From: JASHPR01 sp963842355 | GTDB lineage: Bacteria > Actinomycetota > Actinomycetes > Streptosporangiales > Streptosporangiaceae | Length of the DNA: 64,000 bases | Direction of reading: 5' to 3' | NCBI GenBank assembly: GCA_963842355.1 | Contig: CAWJGC010000010.1 | Span: 1-64,000 of the forward strand | Shown: positions 44,335 through 53,830 of the stretch, piece after piece | Layout of the letters: each line of letters begins with the position of its first letter | How positions within the stretch are numbered: position 1 is the stretch's first letter | Program-made: the position numbers and the translations under genes | Notes under the pieces: model-generated | What the model saw: the letters and a program-made list of their open reading frames with translations, nothing else | What the model was told of the DNA's origin: nothing | The model's database searches: none

Positions 44335-45221
44335 CCGGCCCCCTGCCCGGTGGTCACCGAGCCGCGCCCCAGCAGGCCGGTCGGGCGCACGGCGAGTATC
44401 ACCAGCAGCGCCACGAAGGCGATCACGTACTTGTAGTCGGCCGGGATGAACGCGGCGCTGACCTCGGTGGCGATGCCGATCACCGCCGCGCCGAGCATGG
44501 CGCCGTAGGCCTGGCCGGGACCGCCGAGGAACACCGCGGCCAGGATGAGCACCAGGAAGATGTCCGTACTCGTGGGGCTGAAACTGCCCGAGTCGATCGC
44601 GAAGACCACGCCGGCCAGCCCGCACAGCCCGCCGGTCAGCGCCCAGGTGACGGTGATCACGCGGCTGGTCCTGATCCCGCAGTTGCGCGCCAGGGTCTTG
44701 TTCGCGGAGGTGGCCCGCATCGCCTTGCCCAGCTTCGTGTACCGCAGCATCGTGTGCACGCCCGCCATGACCACCAGGCTCAGGGCGATGATGACCAGTT
44801 GCACCGTGGTCAGGATCAGCCCGCCGGCGTGGAACGTCCGCCCCTGGCCCATGGTGTAGGACACGCTGGTGCCGCCCGCGACCGCGGCCACGCCGAACTC
44901 GATGATGAGCGTCATGCCGAGCGACACGATGACCATGGTGATCGGGGTCGTGCCCCGGCGCTGGAACGGCGCGTACACGCCGGAGTTCACCAGCACCGAC
45001 CCGAGCGAGCACGCGGCCACCGCGGCGACCAGGCCGATCCACACCGACGCGCCCGCCTGGTTCACCACGTAGGCGACGAAGGCGCCCGCGATCATGATGG
45101 CCCCGTAGGCCAGGTTGAGCACGTCGGTGACCCCGAACTGCAGCGTGAAGCCGACCGAGGCGATCGCCAGGACCGCGGCGGTCACCAGGCCGAACCCGAG
45201 CGAGGCGAGGAAGAGGGTCAC
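44331..45221 (-). CDS. livH: Branched-chain amino-acid-type permease (LivH)
   Basis: 296 residues from GTG 45221. About eight membrane helices; family motifs NLAYGAIMIAGAFVAYVV, MRATSANKTLARNCGI (the cytoplasmic coupling loop) and FLGGPGQAYGAMLGA. It forms the membrane channel with the LivM domain of the next gene. Confidence 0.93.
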   Translation of the reverse strand: MTLFLASLGFGLVTAAVLAIASVGFTLQFGVTDVLNLAYGAIMIAGAFVAYVVNQAGASVWIGLVAAVAACSLGSVLVNSGVYAPFQRRGTTPITMVIVSLGMTLIIEFGVAAVAGGTSVSYTMGQGRTFHAGGLILTTVQLVIIALSLVVMAGVHTMLRYTKLGKAMRATSANKTLARNCGIRTSRVITVTWALTGGLCGLAGVVFAIDSGSFSPTSTDIFLVLILAAVFLGGPGQAYGAMLGAAVIGIATEVSAAFIPADYKYVIAFVALLVILAVRPTGLLGRGSVTTGQGAG

Positions 45222-45270
45222 CGGCGGCCCGCCCCGGGCCGCTGGTGACCCTCTCGCCGACGGCGCAGGA

Positions 45271-46611
45271 TCATCCGGACAGGGCCCTGAGCTGTGCCGC
45301 CGTCAGGTTCCCGACGACGTTCACCGCGCCGGACGGGCTGTAGGTGTCGACCTGGAAGATGCCGGTCGAGTCGTGGTAGCTGTCGAAACTGGTCGGGCCG
45401 CCGGGTCCCTCGTACCTGATGGCCTGGCCCGCCTTGAGCGCCGCGGCGCCCTGGGCGAACGAGTACACCACGGTGGCGCCGGGGACACCGTTCCCGATCT
45501 TGATCATGTCCGGCCCGTACACGCTCGGGCTGGTGCTCTTCGACATGACCATGGCCAGCGCGGCCAGGTTGATCCCGTCGTAGAGGTGCACGCCGCCCGG
45601 GGCGCTCAGGTAGGTGGTGAAGTCGCCGGTGGCGCCGGGAACCTTGCCCTGCTGCGCCAGCAGCGCCTTGGAGAAGGCGTCGTAGGCGGGCCCGCTGGAC
45701 TCGGTGACCAGGTTGTCCGCGCGGAAGACGGACGCGAACGTCGGCGCGCCCACGGCGGCGGCCGCGGCCTTGAAGAACGGCGGCGAGATGGCCGCCGAGG
45801 TGGCGATGATCGGGATCATCTTGCCGCCGTTGAGCTGCTTTATCTCGGAGAACAGGGTCGGGTCGGCGGAGCCGAGGGCCTCGGTCATGATCGCGTCAGG
45901 ATGGGACTGGATGATCGCCTCGGCCTCGGTGCGGAAGGTCGTGGCCGTCAGGTCCAGCGTCTGGTTCGTGGTCAGCGTGATCCCGGCCTTCTTCAGCGCG
46001 GCGATCGCGGGCTGGATGAAGGTCTGCGACCCGATGTCGTTGCCGAACGCCAGGGCGATCCGCTTGTCGTGCATCTCCTGCGCGATCGCGACCATCGCGT
46101 AGGACTCCTCCAGGTCGGGAGGGACCAGCCGGTAGAAGTACGGGAAGTGGACGTGGTCGAACTCTGACTGCCCGGTCATGCAGAACATGGCCATCTGGTG
46201 GCTGTTGATGATCGGCACCACCGAGGCGGCCTCGTCCGACGTGCAGCCGATCACCAGCGCGAGGCTGGACGTGGTCGCGAACATCTGGTTGACCGCCGGG
46301 ACCGCGTCGGCCGGCTCGCCCCTGGTGTCCACGCTCTTGCAGGCCAGTTTGTGCCCGAGCACGCCGCCGGCGTCGTTGATCGCGGTGGTCGCGCCGTAGC
46401 AGGTGGCCAGGTACGTCGGCCCGAGAGCGGCGTCGGGTCCGCTGAACGGGGCGACGTCGGCGATCGTCAGGGTCGAGCCGGCCGGACCCGACGAGGTTCC
46501 GCTGGTACTGCTGGTGCCGCTGGAACCGCTGCTGCCGCACGCCGACAGGCCCACGGCGAGCACGGCCGCCGTCAGCACCGCGCCGACGCGCACGGGGGTC
46601 GTGAACGTCAT
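45271..46611 (-). CDS. Substrate-binding lipoprotein (LivK-type)
   Basis: 446 residues; ATG 46611 with GGAGGG 5 bases upstream, rather than the longer frame to 46764. Lipobox VGLSACGSSG puts the lipid on Cys25; a serine/glycine linker follows, then a periplasmic-binding fold type I: LTIADVAPFSGPDAALGP, GGVLGHKLACKSVDTRG and LVIGCTSDEAASVVPII. It delivers the ligand to the LivH/LivMG/LivF complex. A long (~430) mature domain and conserved HFPYFYRLVPPDLEES suit aromatic or urea-type ligands as well as amino acids; the ligand is unknown. Confidence 0.93.
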   Translation of the reverse strand: MTFTTPVRVGAVLTAAVLAVGLSACGSSGSSGTSSTSGTSSGPAGSTLTIADVAPFSGPDAALGPTYLATCYGATTAINDAGGVLGHKLACKSVDTRGEPADAVPAVNQMFATTSSLALVIGCTSDEAASVVPIINSHQMAMFCMTGQSEFDHVHFPYFYRLVPPDLEESYAMVAIAQEMHDKRIALAFGNDIGSQTFIQPAIAALKKAGITLTTNQTLDLTATTFRTEAEAIIQSHPDAIMTEALGSADPTLFSEIKQLNGGKMIPIIATSAAISPPFFKAAAAAVGAPTFASVFRADNLVTESSGPAYDAFSKALLAQQGKVPGATGDFTTYLSAPGGVHLYDGINLAALAMVMSKSTSPSVYGPDMIKIGNGVPGATVVYSFAQGAAALKAGQAIRYEGPGGPTSFDSYHDSTGIFQVDTYSPSGAVNVVGNLTAAQLRALSG

Positions 46612-46642
46612 TGTCCCTCCGGGGTTTGGGGTGGAGTGAAAT

Positions 46643-47548
46643 CTAGAAGCCGCGCTTGAGCGGCTGTCCGGGCCGCCACCGCCAGTCGCCGGGCGCGCCT
46701 GCCTCGGCGACGACGTGATTGCGGATGGTGCCCACGTTCTCGACGGTGACCTCGATGACGTCACCGGGATGCATCCATACCGGAGGGTTCCGGGCGAACC
46801 CGACCCCTCCGGGAGTCCCGGTGGCGATCACGTCACCGGGCGCGAGGCGGGTGAACGAGGAGAAGAACTCGACGGCGCCGGGCACGTCGACGAGCATCTG
46901 CGAGGTCCGGGCCGACTGCATGACCTGGCCGTTGAGCGTGGAGCTTATGGCCAGGTCGCTGACGTCGACCTCGTCCGTGGTGACCACCTCGGGGCCGATC
47001 GGCATGCTGCCCTCGAAGTTCTTTCCCGCCGTCCACTGGGTCGAGGCGCGCTGCCAGTCACGGGCCGAGGCGTCGTTGACCACGACGAAGCCCGCGATCG
47101 CGTCGAGGGCCTTGTCCGCGGTGATGTACCGGCCGCCCGCGCCGATGACGATGCCGAGTTCGGCCTCGTAGTCGAAGCGCTCGGTCAGCGCGGGCACGAC
47201 CAGGTCGGCGTAGGGCGGCAGGACGCTGTCCGCCCCCCGGACGAACGCGTCCGGCCAGGTGGGGACCTCCCGTCCGCCCTCGAGGGCATGCTCGCTGTAG
47301 TTCAGGCCCAGGCACAGGATGCGCCGCGGGAACGGCACGGCGGCCGCGAACTCCGCCTCGCCGACCTCGCGGCCGCCGGAGTCCTGGAGCACGCGGATCG
47401 CGTCCATCGCCGCCAGCCCGGTTTCGAGGACATACTGGAGCGACGAGAGCCGGGGATCTCCCGTCGCCTCAGCGACATCGACGTAGCCGCTGCGCGCCCG
47501 GACGTGCAGTCGCGGCCCGCTGGGGGTGGCCATGGTGGCAAGCCTCAC
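46643..47548 (-). CDS. Fumarylacetoacetate hydrolase family protein
   Basis: 301 residues from GTG 47548 (AGGAGG upstream). FAH-family marks: CLGLNYSEHALE, the metal triad in DYEAELGIVIG, VVNDASARDWQ, GKNFEGSMPIGPEVV and TGTPGGVGFARNPP. Members split C-C bonds in 4-hydroxyphenylacetate or homogentisate breakdown, decarboxylate oxaloacetate, or hydrolyse acylpyruvates. First gene of the catabolic operon ahead of the transporter, under the promoter at 47616-47645. Confidence 0.92.
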   Translation of the reverse strand: MRLATMATPSGPRLHVRARSGYVDVAEATGDPRLSSLQYVLETGLAAMDAIRVLQDSGGREVGEAEFAAAVPFPRRILCLGLNYSEHALEGGREVPTWPDAFVRGADSVLPPYADLVVPALTERFDYEAELGIVIGAGGRYITADKALDAIAGFVVVNDASARDWQRASTQWTAGKNFEGSMPIGPEVVTTDEVDVSDLAISSTLNGQVMQSARTSQMLVDVPGAVEFFSSFTRLAPGDVIATGTPGGVGFARNPPVWMHPGDVIEVTVENVGTIRNHVVAEAGAPGDWRWRPGQPLKRGF

Positions 47549-47589
47549 CTGCGGTCCTCCTCGTCAAGCCGCCCGGCCTCGGGGGCCGG

Positions 47590-47705
47590 ATTGGTCGGAC
47601 CTACTAGATTGGTTGAGCATAGGTCCGCATTACAAACGGGGTCAAGCGGTGCCAAGTACCCGGCCGGGTAACATTATGGTCATGTCCTGGGGTATATTGG
47701 TCGGA
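47590..47705. promoter_or_regulatory. FAH promoter and GntR-type sites
   Basis: On the minus strand TTGACC (47645-47640) and TATGCT (47621-47616), 18 bases apart, form the promoter of the FAH-transporter operon. The 10-mer ATTGGTCGGA occurs twice (47590-47599 and 47696-47705), once just past the start site and once ahead of the GntR gene. The TGGTC core is typical of FadR-subfamily operators. Confidence 0.55.
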
Positions 47706-47731
47706 TTGGTTGCGAGAGATGTGGGGGACGC

Positions 47732-48532
47732 ATGCGGGCGGCAGTAGGACCTGGCGCGACGCAGCCGGCCGGGACCACGCACGCCGAACGGGGACTGCGG
47801 CTGGCCGAGCTGATCCTGTCCGAGTCGCGCCGGGCCGGCCAGGGCCCCGGCTCCCGGCTGCCCACCGAGCGGCAGCTCGCCACGGACCTGGGCGTCACCC
47901 GGTCGTCCGTCCGGCACGCGCTGGCGGTGCTGGAGGCGCAGGGGCGGATCTCTCGTGAGGTAGGGCGGGGAACGTTCCTGCGTGCCGTGCCGCAGGCCGC
48001 GGCGGACGGCCGGCGCGACCTCGAGCCGGGGGCCGCAGGGCCGCACGAGCCGGCCGGCGCGCCGTCGGACGCGGCTCCCGCGGCGGACTTCGCCCCGGCC
48101 GACGTGATGACGATCAGGCGGCTGCTGGAACCACCCGCCATGTCGCTGGTGGTGGCCTGGGCCACCGCGGCCGACCTGGAGGAGATGGACCGCTGCCTGG
48201 CCGGCGGCGACGGGGCCGCCAGCTACGAGGAGTTCGAGTCCTGGGACCTGGCCCTGCACCGCTGCATCATGGCGGCCAGCCACAGCCCGCTGCTGGCCGC
48301 GCTCTACCGGGACATCGAGGCGGCGCGGCACGGGCAGGTCTGGGGGGACCTCAAGCGGCGCAGTTCCTCACGCGAGCACCGGGAGCAGTACCAGGCCGAC
48401 CACCGGGCGATCGTCGGCGCCCTCCGCGCCCGCGACTCGGCCCGGGCGGTCGAGGCGATGCGGGTGCACCTGGCCCGGGTGTCGGGTCACCTCAACGCCA
48501 CCGACCCGGCCGCCGGCGTCACCTGGAGATGA
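47732..48532 (+). CDS. GntR-family regulator, FadR subfamily
   Basis: 266 residues; ATG 47732. The winged helix is SRLPTERQLATDLGVTRSSV, HALAVLEAQGRISREVGRGT; the helical FCD ligand domain follows, with ligand/metal residues around DLALHRCIM and AASHSPLL. It is divergent from the FAH-transporter operon and most likely represses it until its substrate appears. Its stop overlaps the convergent exporter gene by 14 bases. Confidence 0.92.
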   Translation: MRAAVGPGATQPAGTTHAERGLRLAELILSESRRAGQGPGSRLPTERQLATDLGVTRSSVRHALAVLEAQGRISREVGRGTFLRAVPQAAADGRRDLEPGAAGPHEPAGAPSDAAPAADFAPADVMTIRRLLEPPAMSLVVAWATAADLEEMDRCLAGGDGAASYEEFESWDLALHRCIMAASHSPLLAALYRDIEAARHGQVWGDLKRRSSSREHREQYQADHRAIVGALRARDSARAVEAMRVHLARVSGHLNATDPAAGVTWR

Positions 48533-50528
48533 CGTGCTCGTCGGCGGACTCGCCGAGCAGCGCGCGCGACAGCTTGTCGAGCATGGCGGCCAGGTCGGCG
48601 TGCTGCTCGGGAGACCAGTCGGACAGCAGCCGCTCCAGGCCGTCCCGGCCCGCGGCGAACAGCCGGCCCGCGGCCGCGGTGCCCGCGGGGGTCAGCGCCA
48701 GCGTGTCGTCGTCGCGCCGCACGTAGCCGGCCTGCACCAGCTTGTCCACGTAGGGCCGCCCGTGCTCCACGCTCACGCCCGCCTCACGGGCCAGGTCGGA
48801 CCCGTCCACCCGCCCGCCGCGCTTGGCCAGCCGGGCCAGCACCCAGCAGCTGCCTGCGGGCAGGCCGAGACCGCACAGCTCGGCCAGCCTGATGTAGCCC
48901 TGCTTCCGCAGGTCGGTATCGGCCAGCCGCAGCAGCGCCCGCTCGATCTCCGCGGCCGACGACCGCTCCGCCGGGCCCGCGCCCAGGCCCTCGCCGAGGT
49001 CAGGGGCGCCGGAGGTGGTGCGCAGCGGCACCTCGCGCAGGAACCAGGTGAGCACGAACGCGGCCGCGGCGACCGGGACCGCGGCGAGGAACACCGTGTG
49101 GAAGGACAGCGTGTACGCGTGCAAGACGAGGATACGCAGCGCGGCGGGCAGCTTCTTCAGCGCCTCGGGATTGGCCTGGGCGGTAGCCGGGCTGAATCCC
49201 GGCGGCAGCGGCGCGCCGTGCAGCGACGCGGCCAGCTCGGACACGAGCCGGTTGGAGAAGATCGATCCGAAGATCGCCACGCCGAACGACCCCCCGATCG
49301 TGCGGAAGAACGTGACGCTCGAGGTCGCGGTGCCGAGGTCGGCGTAGTCCGCCGAGTTCTGCACGGCGATGACCAGCACCTGCAGGATCAGGCCGAGGCC
49401 GAACCCGAGCACGAAGAAGTACAGGTCCATGACCAGCGAGGTGGTGGTCTCGGTCAGCCGGGACAGCAGGTACAGCGCGACGGTCATCGCCGCGGTGCCC
49501 ACGATCGGGTACACCTTGTACCGGCCCAGCCGGGCGATGAGCTGCCCGCTGGCCACCGAGGTGAGCAGCAGGCCGAGCACCATCGGCAGCAGGTACACGC
49601 CGGAGATGGTCGGCGTGACCCCCCGCACGACCTGAAGGTACAGCGGCAGGAACGCGGTCGCGCCGAACAGCGCGAACCCGGCGGCGAAGCTGATGCCCGC
49701 GCTGACCGAGAACACCGGGTTACGGAACAGCCGCCGCGGCAGCACCGGCTCGGCGGCCCGGCCGGCCGACAGCCACCAGGACACGGTCAGGATCACCGCG
49801 CCGATCCCGAGCCCGATGATCGCCGGGGAGAGCCACGGATAGGTCGTGCCGCCCCACGAGGTCAGCAGCACCACGCAGGTGGCCGCGCCGCCCAGCAGCA
49901 CGGTGCCGAGGTAGTCGATGGCGTGCGCCCGGGTATCCGAGCTGGCGGGCAGCGCGAAGGCGATGGTGGCCAGCGCGATGATCCCGATCGGCAGGTTGAT
50001 GTAGAACACCCAGCGCCAGCTCAGGTTGTCCACGAAGAAGCCGCCGAGCAGCGGCCCGGCCACGCTGGCCACGCCGAACACGGCGCCGAACGCGCCCTGG
50101 TACTTGCCCCGTTCCCGGGGCGGCACCACGTCGCCGATGATCGCCTGGGCCAGCACGATCAGGCCGCCGCCGCCCAGGCCCTGCAGCGCGCGGAAGGCGA
50201 TCAGCTCGACCATGTCGCGGGACAGCCCGCACAGCGCCGAGCCGACCAGGAAGATCACGATCGCGGCCTGGAACAGCGTCTTGCGTCCGTACTGATCGCC
50301 GAGCTTCCCCCACAGCGGCGCGGATACCGTGGTGGCCAGCAGGTACGCGGTGATCACCCAGGACAGGTGGCTCAGTCCGCCGAGGTCGCCGACGATCGTC
50401 GGCAACGCGGTAGCGACGATCGTCTGGTCCAGCGCGGCCAGCAGGATCGCCAGCATCAGCGCCGTGTAGATGATGGCCAGGCCGCCGCGGCGACCGGCGG
50501 CGTCGGCAGGCTCGGGGGCGTCCGGCAT
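48519..50528 (-). CDS. DHA2 MFS exporter with C-terminal MarR-like domain
   Basis: 669 residues from ATG 50528 (a start at 50600 would add 24 glycine-rich residues). Fourteen helices with motif A GKLGDQYGRKTLFQAAIVIF and VAGPLLGGFFVDNLSWRW cover residues about 1-530. The last ~140 residues are soluble: AEIERALLRLADTDLRKQGY, a winged-helix stretch DGSDLAREAGVSVEHGRPYV, DKLVQAGYVRRDDDTLALTP, matching MarR/PadR-type DNA-binding folds. This puts a possible DNA-binding sensor on a membrane exporter. The arrangement is known in some actinobacterial transporters; its role is unproven. Confidence 0.92.
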   Translation of the reverse strand: MPDAPEPADAAGRRGGLAIIYTALMLAILLAALDQTIVATALPTIVGDLGGLSHLSWVITAYLLATTVSAPLWGKLGDQYGRKTLFQAAIVIFLVGSALCGLSRDMVELIAFRALQGLGGGGLIVLAQAIIGDVVPPRERGKYQGAFGAVFGVASVAGPLLGGFFVDNLSWRWVFYINLPIGIIALATIAFALPASSDTRAHAIDYLGTVLLGGAATCVVLLTSWGGTTYPWLSPAIIGLGIGAVILTVSWWLSAGRAAEPVLPRRLFRNPVFSVSAGISFAAGFALFGATAFLPLYLQVVRGVTPTISGVYLLPMVLGLLLTSVASGQLIARLGRYKVYPIVGTAAMTVALYLLSRLTETTTSLVMDLYFFVLGFGLGLILQVLVIAVQNSADYADLGTATSSVTFFRTIGGSFGVAIFGSIFSNRLVSELAASLHGAPLPPGFSPATAQANPEALKKLPAALRILVLHAYTLSFHTVFLAAVPVAAAAFVLTWFLREVPLRTTSGAPDLGEGLGAGPAERSSAAEIERALLRLADTDLRKQGYIRLAELCGLGLPAGSCWVLARLAKRGGRVDGSDLAREAGVSVEHGRPYVDKLVQAGYVRRDDDTLALTPAGTAAAGRLFAAGRDGLERLLSDWSPEQHADLAAMLDKLSRALLGESADEHVISR

Positions 50529-50600
50529 GTACCCTGCATACCCCCTGGACCCGGGCTCTCCCCCGGCGGGGCCCGCCCGGCCGCCGGCCGTTCTGGCCAA

Positions 50601-50641
50601 AGGGACGGCGTCCTCGCGGCAAGCCGGAGAACGCCGTCCCT
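50601..50641 (-). terminator. Intrinsic terminator of the lipoprotein gene
   Basis: Perfect 11-base arms AGGGACGGCGT and ACGCCGTCCCT with a 19-base loop, starting 18 bases past the stop at 50660 and followed on the minus strand by TT then GG. Weak U-tract, strong stem. Confidence 0.6.
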
Positions 50642-50659
50642 AATGGCGGCGGCAGGCGG

Positions 50660-51232
50660 TCAGTACCCGTAACCGCCTGAGCTGGTCGAGGTGCTCGGCT
50701 GCGGGGCCGCGCCGCCGCCGCCAGCCTTGGGCTTGGCCCCGGAGGGGGTCATCGCCCACCAGAACCCGCCAGACAGGTTCTTGGCGTTGCCGCTGACCAT
50801 GCCCGAGGAGCTGTCCCCCGCGTAGGTGTACAGCGGGTGACCGCGGTAAGTGGCCTGGAGCGTGCCGTCGGCCCGCTTGATCGTGCCGAGCAGGCCAGGG
50901 CGCAGCGCCGAGCCGGAAACGGCGGTCACGGGGCCCGTGACCGGCGGCCAGTACGTGGCGCAGGTGCCGGTGCAGTTCGACTTCGCGGGCGTGTCGATCG
51001 CGAACCAGTACAGCGTACGGCCCTGGGAGTTGACCAGCACCGTGCCGACGCTGGTGCTCGCGGTCTTGATCTGCGACGACGAGCTCGCGCTCGGGCTGCT
51101 GTTGGCCGCCGCGGTCGGCGAGGCAGGCGGCGCGGCCGGCGGGCTGGAACTGCTGGGCGCCGTGCTACCGCACGCGGCCAGGCCGATCACGGCGGCTGCG
51201 AGAACGGGAGCCGCCCACCACTGATTACGCAT
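50660..51232 (-). CDS. Lipoprotein with COG4315 secreted repeats
   Basis: 190 residues; ATG 51232, GGAG 10 bases upstream. Lipobox VIGLAACGST gives lipidated Cys21. A Ser/Pro linker leads to two copies of the secreted repeat (PF03640): VLVNSQGRTLYWFAIDTPAK with CTGTCATYWPP, and TIKRADGTLQATYRGHPLYT with AGDSSSG. A C-terminal glycine/serine tail ends in GGYGY. Located outside the membrane; function unknown. Confidence 0.9.
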   Translation of the reverse strand: MRNQWWAAPVLAAAVIGLAACGSTAPSSSSPPAAPPASPTAAANSSPSASSSSQIKTASTSVGTVLVNSQGRTLYWFAIDTPAKSNCTGTCATYWPPVTGPVTAVSGSALRPGLLGTIKRADGTLQATYRGHPLYTYAGDSSSGMVSGNAKNLSGGFWWAMTPSGAKPKAGGGGAAPQPSTSTSSGGYGY

Positions 51233-51328
51233 TGTGTCTACTCCATTCGCTACGGGTGACCCGAGAATCCGTATACCCAAGGGACACGTAGCGTCCCACT
51301 CATCAGTTCACATCGCGTTCAGAATTGC

Positions 51329-52357
51329 TCAGGTCGCGATGCGCTGGCAGAGCCACGCCAGCGACAGCGGGTACCGGTAGTCGATGCCGGCGTGGGTGGC
51401 GTCGAACAGCTCGAAGCGGATCACGTCATCGGAGACGCCGACCTCACGCAGCGCCGCCCGGAACGCCTCCGCGCCCAGGTCCAGGAAGAAATCGTCCCTG
51501 GTACCCGCGTCGATCCAGACCGCCCGCAGGGACCGGAGCGCCCCGGCGTACCTGGGCACCATCCGGACCGGGTCCCAGTCCAGCCACCGCTCCCACGCCT
51601 CCGGGCGCAGCGCTCCGGTCTTCGGGTCGAACGGCAAGTCAATGGTCCCGTCTTCGCGGGCGGAGAAGCAGGCGGCGACGCCCAGGAGCGCGAGCAGGGC
51701 GTGATCGGCCTCCTTGGTGAACGAGACCCGGGACCGGAAGTCATCCCACCACCGCCAGATGTCGGCGTCGTAGTCCCGCAGCAGCCGCGCGGCCCGGCCG
51801 AACCCGGGGATGTAGCACACCTCGTAGAGCGCGTCGCCGGCGTGGGTGGCGAGCGCCCCGAACAGGTCGGGCCGCAGCATGGGGGTGATCATCGCGCCGA
51901 ATCCCCCGCTGGACTTGCCCATGATCGCCCGGTGCCCGGCCTGCGGCAGCGTCCGGTAGCGCCCGTCCACCCAGGGCACGACCTCGTCGCAGAGGTAGGA
52001 GTGGTAACGGCCGGTGCCCGGCGAGTCCACGAACTGGCTGCCCCCGTACGCCGTCCACGCGTCCACGTAGATCACGAGGGCCGGCGGCGCCTCCCCGCGC
52101 GCGAACACCGCGTCCGCGGTCTCCGGGAACGGCTGCCGGTACGCCGCGCGGTTCCGCCACATCGGCAGGTACCCGGTAAACCCCTGGATGACGTAGACGG
52201 CGGGGTAACGGCGGTCCGGATCGTCGTCGTACCCGGGCGGCAGGTACACCCACAGCGGCCGCTCGTAGGGATCTGCGAGCGGGTTGTCCCGCAGCAGCTC
52301 ACTGGTGATCACGTGCTCTTCGAGCTGGCCGGCCAGCTCCGCGGACCAGGGCAGCAT
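51329..52357 (-). CDS. Esterase of the enterochelin-esterase/EstD family
   Basis: 342 residues; ATG 52357 after GGAGG. Fold marks: PLWVYLPPGYDDDPDRRYPA, VIQGFTGYLPMW oxyanion loop, nucleophile Ser in AIMGKSSGGFGAM, acid in VWIDAGTRDDFFLDL and His in DATHAGIDYRYP. Likely a cytoplasmic serine esterase (no signal peptide) acting on an acyl or siderophore ester. Confidence 0.9.
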   Translation of the reverse strand: MLPWSAELAGQLEEHVITSELLRDNPLADPYERPLWVYLPPGYDDDPDRRYPAVYVIQGFTGYLPMWRNRAAYRQPFPETADAVFARGEAPPALVIYVDAWTAYGGSQFVDSPGTGRYHSYLCDEVVPWVDGRYRTLPQAGHRAIMGKSSGGFGAMITPMLRPDLFGALATHAGDALYEVCYIPGFGRAARLLRDYDADIWRWWDDFRSRVSFTKEADHALLALLGVAACFSAREDGTIDLPFDPKTGALRPEAWERWLDWDPVRMVPRYAGALRSLRAVWIDAGTRDDFFLDLGAEAFRAALREVGVSDDVIRFELFDATHAGIDYRYPLSLAWLCQRIAT

Positions 52358-52486
52358 CAAACCTCCGGAGGTGGGCGGGCGGGCAGTGGGCCGCCGGTTC
52401 TCCAGTCTTTCAAACCGGATCGGCGACCCGCGCCAGGAACAGCAGCCGCGGCGAGGCCGGCCGTGATCCGCGCCATGGTCCTCATT

Positions 52487-52497
52487 CGCATTATGCG
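52487..52497. promoter_or_regulatory. Palindrome upstream of M50-like gene
   Basis: CGCATTATGCG is an 11-base palindrome about 60 bases before the GTG at 52556 in an otherwise featureless gap of nearly 200 bases between divergent genes. Possible operator. Confidence 0.3.
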
Positions 52498-52555
52498 TAC
52501 CCCGCGCGGTGGCAAGGCCCCCCATATACGCCGATCAGACCGATAGGCTCCGAAG

Positions 52556-53653
52556 GTGCGGGCTGAATGGCAGCGTCTGCTCAGACTCGTCGTGATGTTC
52601 GCCGTCGTGGTCGGCCTCGTCACGGGATACCGGCTGGCCGGGCGGCCGTCGTGGGCCGGGCCGGTATCCATCGGGGCTATCCTCGGCTTCTTTCTCGCCG
52701 CTGGCCTGCTGGCGATCGTGGTCCATCTGCTCGGCCATCTGCTGGCCGCGCGCGCGTGCGGGTTCCGCGCCAACGCCGTTTACGGCCGGGGCTGCGTCGC
52801 CGGTCCGGGCTCGTCGGCCCGCCTGGCCCTGGTCTCCGCGGCCGGCCCGCTGGCGAATCTGCTCCTGGCCGGGGCGCTGACGCCGTGGGTCTGGCGGGCG
52901 TGGCCGCCCGCCGTGACCGCGCTGGCGTCCGCCACCACCGGGCTCGCGGACCTCGTGCCGGACCGCAGCGTCTCGGGCCAGCCCACCGACGGGCTCACCC
53001 TCTGGCGGTCACTGCGGGTCGCGCTCGCGCCCGCTGGCCGCCGGGCCGAGGCCGATATCCTGCGGCTCCTGGACCAGCCGGACTGGCAACTGCGGGAGGA
53101 AGCCGCCGACCGGCTGATGGCTGGCTACCAGTGTGGTGTTCCCGAGGCCAGAAGGCACCGGCATCACCTGGCCGCCCTGTTGCGCCAGGCCGGGCGGGTC
53201 GACGATCTGCTCCGGGTGCACGCGATGCACGTCGCCCTGACGCGGGCACCCAAGGCGATGTCGGTCCGGGAGGTGCACCAGGTGGAGTGGGCCGTGCTGA
53301 CCGTGCCCGGCATTCCGAAAAAGACGGCCCATCTCGCCGCGCGGCGGGTCCGGTGGGTGGTGGCACACCACCCGCGGCCGCGAGCCGCCGCGCAGCACAC
53401 GATGGCGCTCGCCCTGCTCCGCCAGGGCCGCTCAGGCAAGGTGGAACGCCTGTGCGCGCCTGTCCTGGCCGCTGAGCTCTGGCCGAGCGAGCGCGCCACG
53501 GTCCTGGCCACCATCGCCCTGGCCCGGCATGCCCTGGGCCAGGAAGCACGCCCGGCGCTGGAGGCGGCTCTGGCCCTGGACCCGGCCGCGGACCTGGTCG
53601 AGGAGGCGGCCAGCACGATCGCCACGTCCTCGCCGCGGGTCGCGGCTCCTTAG
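52556..53653 (+). CDS. M50 peptidase-like membrane protein, zinc site degenerate
   Basis: 365 residues from GTG 52556. Residues about 8-64 hold two helices, the second running into VVHLLGHLLAARACGF, where an HExxH zinc motif is expected; both His remain but the catalytic Glu is Leu. SAAGPLANLLLAGAL matches the M50 helix after the active site. The C-terminal half is a soluble, TPR-like helical repeat region (RVDDLLRVHAMHVALTRAPK; QHTMALALLRQGRSGK). It probably no longer cleaves peptides, and may bind them. It is followed 177 bases later by an AAA ATPase. Confidence 0.75.
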   Translation: MRAEWQRLLRLVVMFAVVVGLVTGYRLAGRPSWAGPVSIGAILGFFLAAGLLAIVVHLLGHLLAARACGFRANAVYGRGCVAGPGSSARLALVSAAGPLANLLLAGALTPWVWRAWPPAVTALASATTGLADLVPDRSVSGQPTDGLTLWRSLRVALAPAGRRAEADILRLLDQPDWQLREEAADRLMAGYQCGVPEARRHRHHLAALLRQAGRVDDLLRVHAMHVALTRAPKAMSVREVHQVEWAVLTVPGIPKKTAHLAARRVRWVVAHHPRPRAAAQHTMALALLRQGRSGKVERLCAPVLAAELWPSERATVLATIALARHALGQEARPALEAALALDPAADLVEEAASTIATSSPRVAAP

Positions 53654-53830
53654 CCCGCGGCTTGAGCAGATCTTCGGCAGTGCCTCCGGTCAGCCACCGC
53701 CGGGCTGAACGGCGCGAAAAGGGCTCGGCATGATGCGCCAAAGCCGCGGCCGTCGCCGGGGCCAGGCCGTACGATGTCGCTTGACCTGGGTCTTTGCTCC
53801 CGGGGGTGAGTGCGGATGCGGAGGGGCGCC

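Noticed and set aside
44334..45042. Extending the LivM-LivG frame upstream to 45042
   Set aside because: It would run antisense-like through livH in the wrong frame; the ATGA overlap at 44334 fixes the start.
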